Source: Clostridium_X cadaveris
GTDB taxonomy: Bacteria > Bacillota > Clostridia > Clostridiales > Clostridiaceae
Reading direction: 5' to 3' (one strand)
NCBI RefSeq assembly: GCF_039521325.1
Contig: NZ_BAAACD010000045.1
Length of the DNA: 64,000 nucleotides
In this document: piece by piece, positions 45,433 to 55,900 of the stretch
How positions within the stretch are numbered: the stretch's first letter is position 1
How the letters are laid out: every line of letters begins with the position of its first letter
The notes under the pieces: model-generated
What the model saw: only the letters and a program-made list of their open reading frames with translations
Database searches by the model: none
What the model was told of the DNA's origin: nothing
Made by a program: the position numbers and the translations under genes

Positions 45433-45463
45433 AGGAGTGAAAAGTTTTTCTGCTTTCACTCCT
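45433..45463 (-). terminator. rsgA terminator
   Basis: The stem AGGAGTGAAA/TTTCACTCCT, with a T-rich flank on the minus strand. Confidence 0.65.
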
Positions 45464-45474
45464 CATCATATTAG

Positions 45475-46518
45475 CTAAATATATTTTCTCCTATTAGCCT
45501 TTTTCTGTTTAACCTTTTCACCTGCATATTTTTTCTCTATAAATCTTACTTCCCTTCTCAGCTTCATATAGCTTTCCCACCTTTCACATGATATCTCACC
45601 ATTATCCAAGGCTTTTTTCACGGCACATCCCGGTTCTTTATCATGATTGCAATCTCTAAATCGGCATTCCTTAGCTATTTCTTCAATATCATCAAAAACC
45701 CTCTCCATTCCATTTTCCCCATGAAACGCTGATAATTCTCTCATACCGGGAGTATCTATTATCATTCCTCTATCTCTGAGCTTTATAAGCTGTCTATGAG
45801 TAGTTGTGTGTCTTCCTCTGCTGTCATCTTCTCTTATAGAGTTGACATCCATTATTGTTTCTCCAATAATTGCATTTACTAAAGATGACTTTCCTACTCC
45901 TGATGATCCTAAAAATACCACTGTCTTCCCTTTTTCAAAATAAGAAGCAACCTTCTCTAGTCCCTCTCCTGTGAAAGAGCTTAATGAAATAACTGAAACT
46001 CCCAAAGCAACTTTCATAACCTCAGCTTTCTTTTCATTAATATTATCACACAAATCACTCTTAGTAAGGATTATCACTGGGATTCCCCCGCTTTCCCATG
46101 CTACTGTCAAATATCTCTCAAGTCTTCTCAAATTTAAATCATAATTTAGAGAGGTCATTATAAAAACATAATCAAAATTTGAAGCTACCAACTGCTCCGA
46201 TTTTTTCACAGTATCAAATCTAGAGAATTTACTCTTCCTTCTAAATACATCATATATCACAGCTTCCTTGCCTTGGCTTAGCTTTACTAAAACAAAATCA
46301 CCAACTGTAGGATATTCTTCGCTGTCAGTAACACTATAAAGAAAGCTTCCCTTTAGCTTTGCACTATACTCTCCTAAGCTACATATTATCTTATACTGTT
46401 CCTTATGAACCTCTGTTATCCTTGCTGCTATTAGTTCTCGTTGTTCTTTTCTAATATCATTTTCTTGTGATTTAAAATAGTCACCATATCCACATTCCTC
46501 TAGGTTTATTGTATTCAT
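45475..46518 (-). CDS. rsgA: Ribosome small subunit-dependent GTPase A
   Basis: A circularly permuted GTPase that helps mature the 30S subunit, 347 aa. An N-terminal OB fold is followed by GTPase motifs in permuted order (TKSDLCD, then LGSSGVGKSSL, then DTPGMRE). A C-terminal zinc motif carries CRFRDCNHDKEPGC. The ORF opens at 46554, but TGGAGGAATTTT precedes the ATG at 46518, which gives the proper N-terminus. Unlike many genomes it is not next to rpe or a PASTA kinase. It is preceded by a long leader with a hairpin terminator and small ORFs. Confidence 0.92.
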   Translation of the reverse strand: MNTINLEECGYGDYFKSQENDIRKEQRELIAARITEVHKEQYKIICSLGEYSAKLKGSFLYSVTDSEEYPTVGDFVLVKLSQGKEAVIYDVFRRKSKFSRFDTVKKSEQLVASNFDYVFIMTSLNYDLNLRRLERYLTVAWESGGIPVIILTKSDLCDNINEKKAEVMKVALGVSVISLSSFTGEGLEKVASYFEKGKTVVFLGSSGVGKSSLVNAIIGETIMDVNSIREDDSRGRHTTTHRQLIKLRDRGMIIDTPGMRELSAFHGENGMERVFDDIEEIAKECRFRDCNHDKEPGCAVKKALDNGEISCERWESYMKLRREVRFIEKKYAGEKVKQKKANRRKYI

Positions 46519-46585
46519 AAAATTCCTCCATACTATTCTTACAAAATAATTCATTCATCTCAACATTCAATATATTTTTTTTCAT
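46481..46585 (-). CDS. Candidate small ORF overlapping the rsgA start
   Basis: ATG at 46585 with AAAGGAGAGATGG about 9 bp upstream, 34 codons (MKKNILNVEMNEL...), ending at 46481 and overlapping rsgA by 38 bp. The site is better than many real ones. It could be a translated upstream ORF. No known homology is claimed. Confidence 0.3.
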   Translation of the reverse strand: MKKNILNVEMNELFCKNSMEEFYEYNKPRGMWIW

Positions 46586-46630
46586 AAACCATCTCTCCTT
46601 TCTTTATCCCATTAAAAATGGGCATAAAAA

Positions 46631-46675
46631 ATCCGTAGAAAACAAACCCCTAAAACAGGCTGCTTTTCTACGGAT
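46631..46675 (-). terminator. Terminator in the rsgA leader
   Basis: A perfect 12 bp stem ATCCGTAGAAAA/TTTTCTACGGAT with a 21 nt loop, followed by a T-tract (TTTTTTA) on the minus strand, 113 bp before the rsgA start. Confidence 0.85.
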
Positions 46676-46867
46676 ATATAATCTTTTTATATAAGCAGTT
46701 TTCTAAAAGGCTTTGCAGTTTCAAAAGTGCATACTCCTGTACGGAATCAGCTCAATGCACCTTTATTATTTAATTTTAGGAATTAATCACCTTTTTCATC
46801 ATAATAAATCACTCCTTTTAAACACTACTTCACAAATAATTATAATCTATTTTCTAATTTTTCACAA
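46631..46867 (-). promoter_or_regulatory. Leader region of rsgA: promoter, 8-codon ORF and unassigned structured RNA
   Basis: The promoter is TTGTGA (46867-46862), 17 bp spacer, TATAAT (46844-46839). A short ORF of 8 codons (MMKKVINS, 46802-46776) has an AAAAGGAGTG site. Then comes a hairpin pairing GTGCAT with ATGCAC (near 46760 and 46727), followed by the terminator at 46631-46675. GCAG/CTGC segments could form an alternative fold. I cannot match it to a known riboswitch class. Confidence 0.5.
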
Positions 46868-46956
46868 TATTACATTTATGGTATAATTAGTTGATGGAAA
46901 TTTAAATTTGAAAAGGTGGAAAATATGTAGGACAAAAACAAGCAACATCTAGCAGT

Positions 46957-47250
46957 TTGCTTGCGTATCAAATTGAAGGAGATATAATTCCTAAAGTTGG
47001 TGATTTAAGTATTGTGACAGATTGGGAAGGTATCCCTAAATGTGTGATAGAAACTACAAATGTGATGATTATTCCTTTTAAAGAGATTACTTTTAACATA
47101 TGCAAGCGAGAAGGAGAAGATGAAAATTTAGAGTCATGGAGGAAAGGTCATATTAGTTTCTTCTCAAGTGAAGGAAATGAATTAGGTTATACATTTACAG
47201 AAGATATGCCAGTTATATTTGAAGATTTTAAAATGGTGTTTAGTCAATAA
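46957..47250 (+). pseudogene. ASCH-domain protein, 5'-truncated
   Basis: 97 codons open from a TTG at 46957, with LAYQIEGD, PKVGDLSIVTDWEG and SWRKGHISFF, match the C-terminal two thirds of ASCH (RNA-binding-like) proteins of ~150 residues. The first part is missing. The frame is open upstream from about 46910 and shows QATSSSLL, the usual context before LAYEIEG, but there is no start. A good ribosome binding site and ATG stand at 46915-46927, followed directly by TAG. This looks like an internal deletion that removed the 5' part. The promoter-like TATAAT at 46882-46887 remains. Confidence 0.6.
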
Positions 47251-47281
47251 TTTCCCAATTTAATAAGTAAATTATAAGAAT

Positions 47282-47318
47282 AAAAGGTAGTTACACTTAA
47301 TGGGTTTACTGCCTTTTA
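47282..47318 (+). terminator. Terminator after the ASCH remnant
   Basis: AAAAGGtAGT.../ACTgCCTTTT stem with a T-rich flank, on the plus strand. Confidence 0.55.
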
Positions 47319-47331
47319 TGAATTTATATAT

Positions 47332-47545
47332 CTACTGAAATATATAAAAAATAAGTCCTATAGATAATATCACTGCCATTATGATACATACAACTCTGGT
47401 AATAAATATTGAAAATTCCGGGGTTATATCCTCCAAAATAACTATATAACTCTATCCATTCTAATCAAATCCTCTACATAAATAGCATACAAAATAAGAA
47501 ATATGATAAATAACAGTAGCGATATAATTGTAATAATTCTTACAT
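47332..47545 (-). pseudogene. Degenerate small two-TM protein
   Basis: Minus strand. GGAGGTAAATATG is followed at once by TAA. A shifted frame then codes one hydrophobic helix (IISLLLFIIFLILYAIYV, ending DRVI and TAG). A third frame resumes with VILEDITPEFSIFITRVV and a second helix to TAG at 47332. Deleting one TA from TTATATAG would join the two helices. It therefore looks like a decayed two-helix protein of about 71 residues. Family unknown. Confidence 0.4.
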
Positions 47546-47592
47546 ATTTACCTCCAAAGCCCTTTTCCTAATAAAATTATTTATCTTTTATA

Positions 47593-47961
47593 CTAATAAA
47601 TATCTATCCTTTTACAGTTAAATGATATATAGTTGCCTTCCTCAATATCTCCAGGCAAGTCTGACTTCTCAATCTCAACTATTACATCGCCTATTTCAAC
47701 AACACTATCTTTTTTATTAATCAATTTTCCAGTTAATATATAAGCAAAAGATTCATATAGTTTCTCAACCTTAAATTCATCATTCTGTTCTCTTATAACA
47801 TTACTTACTGCATAGCAATATAACGATGTTTTAACAGTATCATTCAACGCATAATTGAACGGCTGTGAAAAACATACTAACTCAAATCTACCATCACTTA
47901 CTGTTACTTCCGCTTCTAAAGCTTCTTTTGATAACCAATTAATTTTAGTTATCCTTACCAT
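47593..47961 (-). CDS. Hypothetical protein, possible immunity protein of the toxin island
   Basis: A 122 aa soluble protein, predicted mostly beta-strand, starting MVRITKINWLSKEALEAEVT. I do not recognise a family. GGAGGGGTGAATT precedes the ATG, so it is probably translated. It lies at the 3' end of the Rhs island beyond the second copy of the ~83 bp repeat, where an orphan immunity gene would be expected. That is inference from position only. Alternatives are a stand-alone cargo gene or a remnant of an older module. Confidence 0.6.
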   Translation of the reverse strand: MVRITKINWLSKEALEAEVTVSDGRFELVCFSQPFNYALNDTVKTSLYCYAVSNVIREQNDEFKVEKLYESFAYILTGKLINKKDSVVEIGDVIVEIEKSDLPGDIEEGNYISFNCKRIDIY

Positions 47962-48118
47962 AATTCACCCCTCCAATTTATTTTATAATTTTCAAACTTG
48001 TCGCCTTTTTAGAAAGTTCACTTGCAGTTTTTATATGAAATGTGGTAATATTTTCTGTTGCTCTTTCCTAGTCCCTAGTTCCTATTTGCAAGTTCCATTA
48101 TTTATATGTTTCATCTTT

Positions 48119-48274
48119 TCAATTCTTTTTATTTTTGAGTGCTATTATTTCACCTCTACATATTATATGTTCAGAGTTCCCCTCGATTTCAAGTGGGATT
48201 GTTGAGCTTAGGAGTTCCTTAGCTCTCAGCTTATGGCAATTTTCAATCCTAGTTTTCTTTGCTTTTATAAACAT
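48119..48274 (-). pseudogene. Unidentified short reading frame, probably a remnant
   Basis: A frame of 51 codons (MFIKAKKTRIENCHKLRAKE... to ...EIIALKNKKN) with no ribosome binding site. It sits between the first repeat copy and the 122 aa gene. The sequence is compositionally protein-like, so it may be the tail of a lost module. Family unknown. Confidence 0.3.
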
Positions 48275-48284
48275 TTCAGTGCAT

Positions 48285-48366
48285 GAAAAAAGGTTAATGC
48301 TCCATTACTTAAACATTAATCTTTTTAACTTCTTTAACTACATTATTAGAATTATGAGGTGTTAAA
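48285..48366. repeat. Repeat copy 1 (~83 bp) with terminator hairpin
   Basis: It is nearly identical to 49344-49427 (about ten differences). It contains GATTAATG...CATTAANC arms flanked by A/T tracts, acting as a minus-strand terminator after the Imm8-like gene. Confidence 0.85.
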
Positions 48367-48443
48367 TTTTCTTCCTATTATTGATTTAACTAGATTATCA
48401 TCATGCTACATTTTATGCAGTTACTTACTTCTTTATTTTGCAG

Positions 48444-48770
48444 TTAAATTTGCTCTCTGAAGTAAACACTAATTTCATCAAAAACATCATACTTATTCTC
48501 TTCTGAAATCTCTCTATCAATTAATTTCCCTATTTTATCACATACTGAATTCTTATTGTAATCATTCATAATGAAATATCCTTTTCCTATCTCAATCCCA
48601 TCTCTTACTAACATTTTTTGAAGTTTTTTAGGGCTTACAATATCAAATGAATATATTTCTGCTCCTATTTCATCTTTGAATCCAATATCTATTTGACATG
48701 ATAAGAAAAAATCATCTATATCATCCCAGATTTCATTAATTACATTATAAGCTTTTATCTCTAATTTCAT
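48444..48770 (-). CDS. Imm8-like immunity protein
   Basis: A 108 aa soluble protein resembling the Imm8 family (SFDIVSPKKLQKML; FIMNDYN; YFREQ). Imm8 proteins neutralise polymorphic toxins. It starts at ATG 48770 with AGGAGGTTGAAA upstream, 10 bp downstream of the orphan toxin tip stop, so the pair was transcribed together. It now protects against a toxin whose own coding sequence is broken. Such orphan immunity genes still protect against kin producing the toxin. Confidence 0.65.
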   Translation of the reverse strand: MKLEIKAYNVINEIWDDIDDFFLSCQIDIGFKDEIGAEIYSFDIVSPKKLQKMLVRDGIEIGKGYFIMNDYNKNSVCDKIGKLIDREISEENKYDVFDEISVYFREQI

Positions 48771-48780
48771 TTTCAACCTC

Positions 48781-49167
48781 CTATTTACCTAAAATATCAA
48801 TATGGACATTCTTCAATTGCTTATTTGTTATGTCGCCAAATTCATTGATATACTTGTAGTTTTCTGTAAAATTAGCTCTCCACATTCCTTCTCTAGGTTT
48901 ATACTGCATTCTAAATGCTCTCATTCCATCACTACTTGAATACCCAATTACATTACCTGCATTATCAGTTATTGATTTATATCCTTCCCCAACCCATGCT
49001 TTACCTGCATTAGTTGCAACATTCTCTGTAGCACTTCCTATAGTAGACAATCCTTTGTCCACATTCTTTACTCCTAATATAGTTTGCGTTTCACTTAAAT
49101 TATCAACATAATTTGGATGCCACCATTTAGGTTTAGGGTTACTTACCCCCTTAGGGCAGAGTCTGTC
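48781..49167 (-). pseudogene. Orphan Rhs toxin C-terminal tip
   Basis: The reading frame is open from 49167 to 48781 with no start codon of its own; the ATG/GTG-bounded part begins at 49062. It opens LCPKGVSNPKPKWWHPNYVD, like the KGASNP junction that starts the toxin tip in the giant Rhs gene (KGASNPVESSGRK). Upstream, a different frame shows NNKTDSALRG just before a G5 tract at 49146-49150. One extra G would join the two into SALRGVSNPKP. The C-terminal domain (NAGNVIGYSSSDGMRAFR; NEFGDITNKQL; HIDILGK) is a recognisable tail shared by some Rhs toxins, but I cannot name its activity. Confidence 0.6.
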
Positions 49168-49343
49168 TTATTATTTTCAGTGGTAGAGTTGAGTGTTTTC
49201 AACCCTTACCACAGTTTTAATGCTACTTTTAACTACCTATCATTTTTTCTATTACGTAGTTACTTTTTTAACCTTAATTTTCCTTAATCTGTTAACCTTA
49301 TTTTATCATGCAACCTCTTTTATTTCTACATTAGGCATTACTT

Positions 49344-49427
49344 GAAAAAAAGATTAATGCTCCATTTACTGAAACATTAATCCTTTTAACTTCTTTCACT
49401 ACATTATTAGATTTATGCCGTGTTAAA
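49344..49427. repeat. Repeat copy 2 (~83 bp) with terminator hairpin
   Basis: The partner of 48285-48366. It lies after the SMI1-like immunity gene. The hairpin arms are intact. Confidence 0.85.
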
Positions 49428-49493
49428 CCTTATTACTCGTATTCATTTTATTTATTTTGTTTAATTTGTTTAATTATGCAGTCTAAATATACA

Positions 49494-49961
49494 TTATTCT
49501 ACATTGACTAATTGTAATAGAAAATCTCCGAAATCATCAGCTATCTTTTCATATCTTTGATTTTTATTGTTCTCACCTGGTACATATGATACAACTATTG
49601 GCTCTTTTTCTTCATTTAAACTATTAAAATCTAAGCAGAATAATTCACCACTACCGTCTTCATATACAACAACTAAATTCGTAGGTAAATCTACTTCTTC
49701 TCTTTCAGTAAGTGTATACCATATTCCATCTGGTACTGAAGACTCCTCAAAATCTTCATCTATAACACCTAAAATTTCTTCTGAACCATAATTTCCAGCA
49801 CCATAATTTATAAGAAATTCTTTATATATCTTTGAAAACTTTAATCCGAGAACATCTTCTGCCTTCTCAATCAATTCATTTGAACGCTCTCCAATGAAAT
49901 GACACTTCTCCTTGTTCTTATTTATAATTTCTACTGCTTTTTTATAATTAGCGTAACTCAT
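49494..49961 (-). CDS. SMI1/KNR4-family immunity protein
   Basis: A 155 aa cytoplasmic protein with the SUKH/SMI1-KNR4 fold pattern: ELIEKAEDVLGLKFSKIYKEFLINYGAGNY, YGSEEILGV, LVVVYEDGSGELFCLD and a C-terminal FGDFLLQL. SUKH proteins are a major immunity family for nuclease toxins. The ATG at 49961 is preceded by GAGGAGGAAAAA. The longer frame start at 50042 lies inside the Rhs gene. It begins 13 bp after the Rhs stop and is the cognate immunity gene for the LHH tip. Confidence 0.88.
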   Translation of the reverse strand: MSYANYKKAVEIINKNKEKCHFIGERSNELIEKAEDVLGLKFSKIYKEFLINYGAGNYGSEEILGVIDEDFEESSVPDGIWYTLTEREEVDLPTNLVVVYEDGSGELFCLDFNSLNEEKEPIVVSYVPGENNKNQRYEKIADDFGDFLLQLVNVE

Positions 49962-49974
49962 TTTTTCCTCCTCA

Positions 49975-52900
49975 TCATTTAAAATCATTAGCCCTATTCT
50001 TCCAATATGACTTTCTCCAACTGTTGAATGTATTTCTATCAATTCCTGATGGAATTGTATTAGGATTTATATGGATTACTCCTTTATTTTGTTGATGGAA
50101 TGTTTGTGTAACCTCTGCTATTGCACTATCATTTGTTTGAGTCATATGATGTAAGTTAACTGATTTTCCATCTGAACCTAATGGTGCTAGTCCTTGCTCC
50201 ATTCTTTCAATATTAGTTCTTCCCATTTTATCTACTCTATTTGGGTCTATTATATCATTTCTTTGGTATACTTTTGTACCATTATGCTCAACTTTATTAG
50301 TCCAGAATTTTCTTCCACTACTTTCAACAGGGTTACTCGCCCCCTTATATGCTCCATGAGTTTTTGCTTTAATAATCACATCATCTAAGTCATCTAAAGC
50401 TGCTATTTCTCCTTGTTTTATCATATTATTCTTATTATTAGATAAAATATTTTCACCAAAAATTTTAGTGTTTTTTATTTTATTTATTCCATGGCTTAAT
50501 TTTGACTTAAGATTCGATGTGGCCGTTCTAATCCTAGATGTAGATGGTATATTTACTTTTGTTTTTAGTTTATCTATAACTTCTAAATTTATATTGAACT
50601 TTCCTGCAAGGTTGGATACTTTTGTCCTAATAGCACTTCTTGATACCGAATTAACCTTAGTTATTGAAGCTAATTTTTTTACACTTTTTCTTAGCCCTAC
50701 AGTTGAGATTGCGTTTATTCCAACACTTCGAGCAATATCTCTTGCACCTATTCTGCCATTATGTCTATAAGTATCATACATATCTAATCCAACTCTAACA
50801 CCAAAGCCTAACCATGCACTAGCACCTGCTGTTGCTGCTAATAGTGCACCTTCAGCTCCACCTATAATTGCCTCTCTAGCATAGCTCCTAAATCCTCGGT
50901 TTATTTTACCGTCATCTATAAAATCGCCTATAAAATTAGAGGCAACTCCAAATGCTGCTCCTATCAAAGCCCCTCCTAAAATATGAGGAAAATGTCCACT
51001 CTGATCATCATAGATAAGTGGATTATTGAAACAATAAGTGTATAAATTTAGACTTAGTGGATCATTTATATCTCCTAAATAACTATCCTCTTGAATAAAC
51101 CTTCCATATTGTGGATTATACATTCGAGATTTTAAGTAATAATATCCTGCTTCATTGTCATATATATATCCTGAATATTTAAATGGATTTTTACTGCCTT
51201 TTTCCTGGGTAATTAATTCTCCAAAAGAGTCATATCTATAATCTTCTAGAATCTTTTCATCTCCATCTATTATATTGGTAACATCTCCATGTCCATTATA
51301 TCTATAATACCACTTATTATTTTTAGTTTCCCTGCTTATTAATTTAGTACCATATACATTTCTTGCTTTCTTGTTATTATGTTCATCTGTTTCTATTAAG
51401 ATATTGTCACCATCATAAAAATAATTTGTTATAATTGAATCAGAATCCTTTTTTACTCTTAATCCCTTAAAATTATAAGTGTTTTTCTCTACAATTTTTT
51501 CATTATCCTTTATTTCTACTAGTCTATTATAATTGTCATATAATAAAGTTCTTACTCCTTGGTTATTTTTTACATTAACTAAATTCCCATTATTATCGTA
51601 ATCTAAAGTTTCTATCTCTTTATCATTTGAATCTTTTATTGATATCATTCTATTATTCTCATCATATTCAAATGATGAAAATATATTTTTATCATTTGGT
51701 TCTGATAATTTAGAAATACTTAAACATTTCTCTTGTGAAAAACTATTAATCTTGGAAGATTTAGTTAATTTCTTTATAACTTCAACAGTTTTTCTATTTC
51801 CAGCTTTATCATAAGTGTAATTTGTAGTTCCATCTAACTTACTTTCTATTTTCACAAGTCTATTTAGTTTATCATAAGTATATTTTTGAACAAATCTATC
51901 CTTTGAATTCTCATAATTGTCACAAGACTTCAATAGTGTATTTGATTTTTCTAAATTATCATCATTACCTACTTCTGAATACACCTCTATTGGTTGTGGA
52001 TCTATTATAATAGGTGGGTATGGTACTTCTGGGAAAATAGGTTCTATCTTTGGATCTTTTATTAATTGATCTGTGTATTCTTTAATTCGTATAATTTCCT
52101 CTTCTCTGCTATCTAGTCTTGATATTAAATTTTTATTTTTATCATATGAATATTCAAAAAAGTTTATAGTTTTTCCTCTAGAGTTAATATGATATAATTT
52201 TTTCAATGTCAAATCTTTATTATACTCATATGTTTCCTTTGAATTATCACTGAATACAGTTTCTTTTTTTGCTCCATTATCATAATAATTATACTTAGTA
52301 TCTACTGCTCCATCATTTACCTTTATTAATTTATTCATCTTATCAAAGGTTTTTATTATTTTTCCGCCTTTACTATCTTCTAAACTTTCTTGATGATATC
52401 CAGTTAATAATCCATTAGTAATATCATAATTATATTTAACTGTTATTCTATCCTTTACTGTTTTTTCTATCGTTCTTCCTTCGTCATCATATTTATATTC
52501 TGTAGTACCAGATGAATCAATAGCTTCTAATAATTTTCCATTTTTATCATATTTGTATAAATATTCTTCTGATCCACTGGTTTCTTTTATTTTTCTTCCA
52601 AATAAATCATATTCATAGCTTATTATATTTCCATTTCTATCTTTTACATTCTTAATACTACCATCAGCATTATAAGTAAATTCTTGAATTTTTCCAGTTA
52701 AATTACCTTTATTTGGAGCTATAATTTGGTTAAGTTTATTAGCACAATTATATTTATATTTAGTAACATTTCCCTTACCATCTTTAAAACTTATTCTATT
52801 CCCATTATTATCATAAGTAAATTCAGTTTTTTCGCCTAAAGCATTTTCTACACATAGCAAGTTTCCTAATACATCATAAGTATATTTAGTACTATTTTTA

Positions 52901-55900
52901 TTAGAGTCTATCTTTTCTACAATTTTATCAACATTATTATATATATTAGTTTTTATACTTCCTAATGAATCTATTGTATCGACTAATCTATTATTCAAAT
53001 CATAATTGTAACTTGTTTCATTTCCAACATTATCTATAGATTTAATTTTCAAACCACTCATATTATAATTTATTTTTTCAGCAGTTTTATCAAAGGCATC
53101 TTTTGTTTCAATTCTTCTTCCTGCTTCATCATAAATATTAGTTAGTTTATTGCCAAATCTATCATATTCATAAAGCAAATTATTTAATACATTAAATTCC
53201 TTTCTAGATTTAATAACTCCATTTATACTTATTTCTGTTGCATTTCCTCTAGTATCATATTTATATGATGTAATATTTCCATTAGCATCTTTATGACTAG
53301 TCAATTGCCCACATCCATCATAATCATTTATTTCTTCAATTTTTTCATTACTTCCATGCTTTACCCTATATAATAATTTATTTTCTCCATTCCATTTTAT
53401 CGACTCCGTACTACCATTAGATTCTAATTTTAATGCTATATTACCTAACAAGTCATATTGATAAAAATAAATTTCTTGCTCTATTGATGAATCACCAGAA
53501 AAAATTTCACTTTTTATTTTTCCTAGTGAATTTATAGTGTTTTTTCTTTTATTTCCATTACCATCTACTGAAGATATCAGATTATTGATTCCATCATAAG
53601 TATTACTTTCTATTAAAATTGGATTACTTGGTTCTCCATTATTATTGATAGTATACTCTTTTTTTAATACGTTACCTTTACTATCTAAAGTATAAAGAAT
53701 ACTATTATTGTATGAATCTGTTTCTTTTATCTTTCTGCCAAAAACATCATAATCGAAGGAATACGTGAATTCACTTTCTTGATCTTTACTCTCTGGTTTT
53801 AATATTGATACTAACTGTTTATTCAAATTATAAGCATACTCTATGCCTTTAGAATTATCTATCTTTTCAATAATATTTTTACCTATTGATTTTTCAAATT
53901 CTTCTCCAGTAACATCTTTTATTAAATTGCCTGCTGAATCATACTTGTACGCTTTTGCTTGGATCATCTCTCCATTGTCATTTATAATTTTTTCAAGTAT
54001 AACTTTATCATTTAAATCATACTCTTTAATAGTATTTTGATAACATTTATTATATTTATCATATATACTACTACCAATTTCTCTTCCAGCTAAGTCATAT
54101 TTATATTTAATTCCGCTTTTATCATTATTTCTTTCTTCTAATAATTTTTCATCTTTTCCATAAATTTTCTCTATAAAATTTCCATTAGCATCTCTATATG
54201 TTTTTATTTTTTCTCCATCCCCTAAATAAGTAAAATATTCAGTATATATTTTATTATTCCCTTGAGAATCCTTTAAGTTTTTCTTAATATTTGTTATTCG
54301 ATTCAAATCATCATAAATATTTTCAATAATTGTTCCATCAGGGAAATGTGTTTTCCTCAAATTTCCTCTTTTATCATATTCATATCTTTTCTCAATTTCA
54401 ACATGTGATAAGTCCAAAATATTACTTCCAACTATATCACTTTTTATGGCAATTTGACTTTCTTTTATCATTTGATTATTACAATCATACTCAAATTCTT
54501 TAACAACATATTGATTATCATCTACAAATATATGTTCCTTAATTTTATTATAATTTTCATCGTAAAAATAATCTTTTCTTCTGTTTTCACTATCTTTCTC
54601 TATTAATATATTCCCTTTCAAATCAAGTTCATAGGTTATTTTATAATAATTAGAAGCCTCTTCATTATCATTTACAAAATTTAATCCTGTGCATTCTTCT
54701 ATTTTAAATCCATCTTTATTATATTTATTTTTCACAATCTTATATTTGGTATTCTCTCCATCTTTCAATATGGGTTCATAACTTTTTTCAATATTTCCGT
54801 TGATATCATAGTAGTAATAGCTCATATTTTTATTTTCATCAATTTTACAAATTAATTGATTTTTACCGTTATAAATATTTTTTATACTACTTCCATCCCC
54901 ATTTATATGTTCTATTATATCTCCATTATGATTATATTTATTTGTTACTTGAGAGAACTCTGTTTTAGTAGAATAAATCTTTTTATCTTGCACAACTGCT
55001 ATGCTTTCCCCTGAAATATTCTCTATTCTATAACTACTTTCTTCCAATAATTTATTAGTATCATCGGTATCATCCTTATACTCTGTTCTTATAAGTCTAT
55101 TTAAGCTATCATATTTATATGAGTATATACCTCCCAATGAATTTTTTTCAGTCATTCTATTTCCATATTTATCATAAGTATACTCTATTAAATTATTCAT
55201 AGAATCATAAATCTTTTTTATTTTTCCCGACTTAAAATATTCATATTTTTTTAAATTAATCAATTGACCATTTTGTATTTCAGAACGATAATATTCATCT
55301 ATGAGTCTATCATATTTATCATATTTTTTTAAAGTTGTTCCTTTATTGGGCGTTATCATTAGTGTATTATTACCCTTTTTATCATATTCATATTTAGTAA
55401 TAAATCCTTTATTATCTATTTTTTTTATTTGATTCCCGTAAATATCATAAACATTTTTAGATATATTTCCCATCTCGTCTTTTTCTGTTAATATATTTCC
55501 ATAAATATCATATGTGTATTCTATTTTTGATCCAGATGGTTTAATAAGTGTCTTTATTAAACCCTTAGCTTTTCTTAAGGTTGTTGGTTCATAGTATTCG
55601 TAAGTTGTTATAGAGAACTTTTCATCATCACTATTTTCCTCATACTCATCCGTACCATTTATAGGAATTATTTTTTTAAGTAATAATTTCCCTTCCACAT
55701 CATATTTATAAAATGTCTTATTTCCTATTTCATCTATTTCTTTTATTAAATTATTATGTTCATCATACTTAAATTGCTTTTTTAACAAATTAGGCAACGT
55801 TTCTAATATCACATTTCCATTATTATCTCTTATATAATTTTTCGTATAACCTAATTTATCTTTATTATTTATTTCTTCTCCTAAAATATTATTATTAAAT

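Noticed and set aside
46631..46867. Known riboswitch class (for example preQ1, c-di-GMP, TPP) in the rsgA leader
   Set aside because: None of the conserved cores of those classes is visible, so I left it unassigned.
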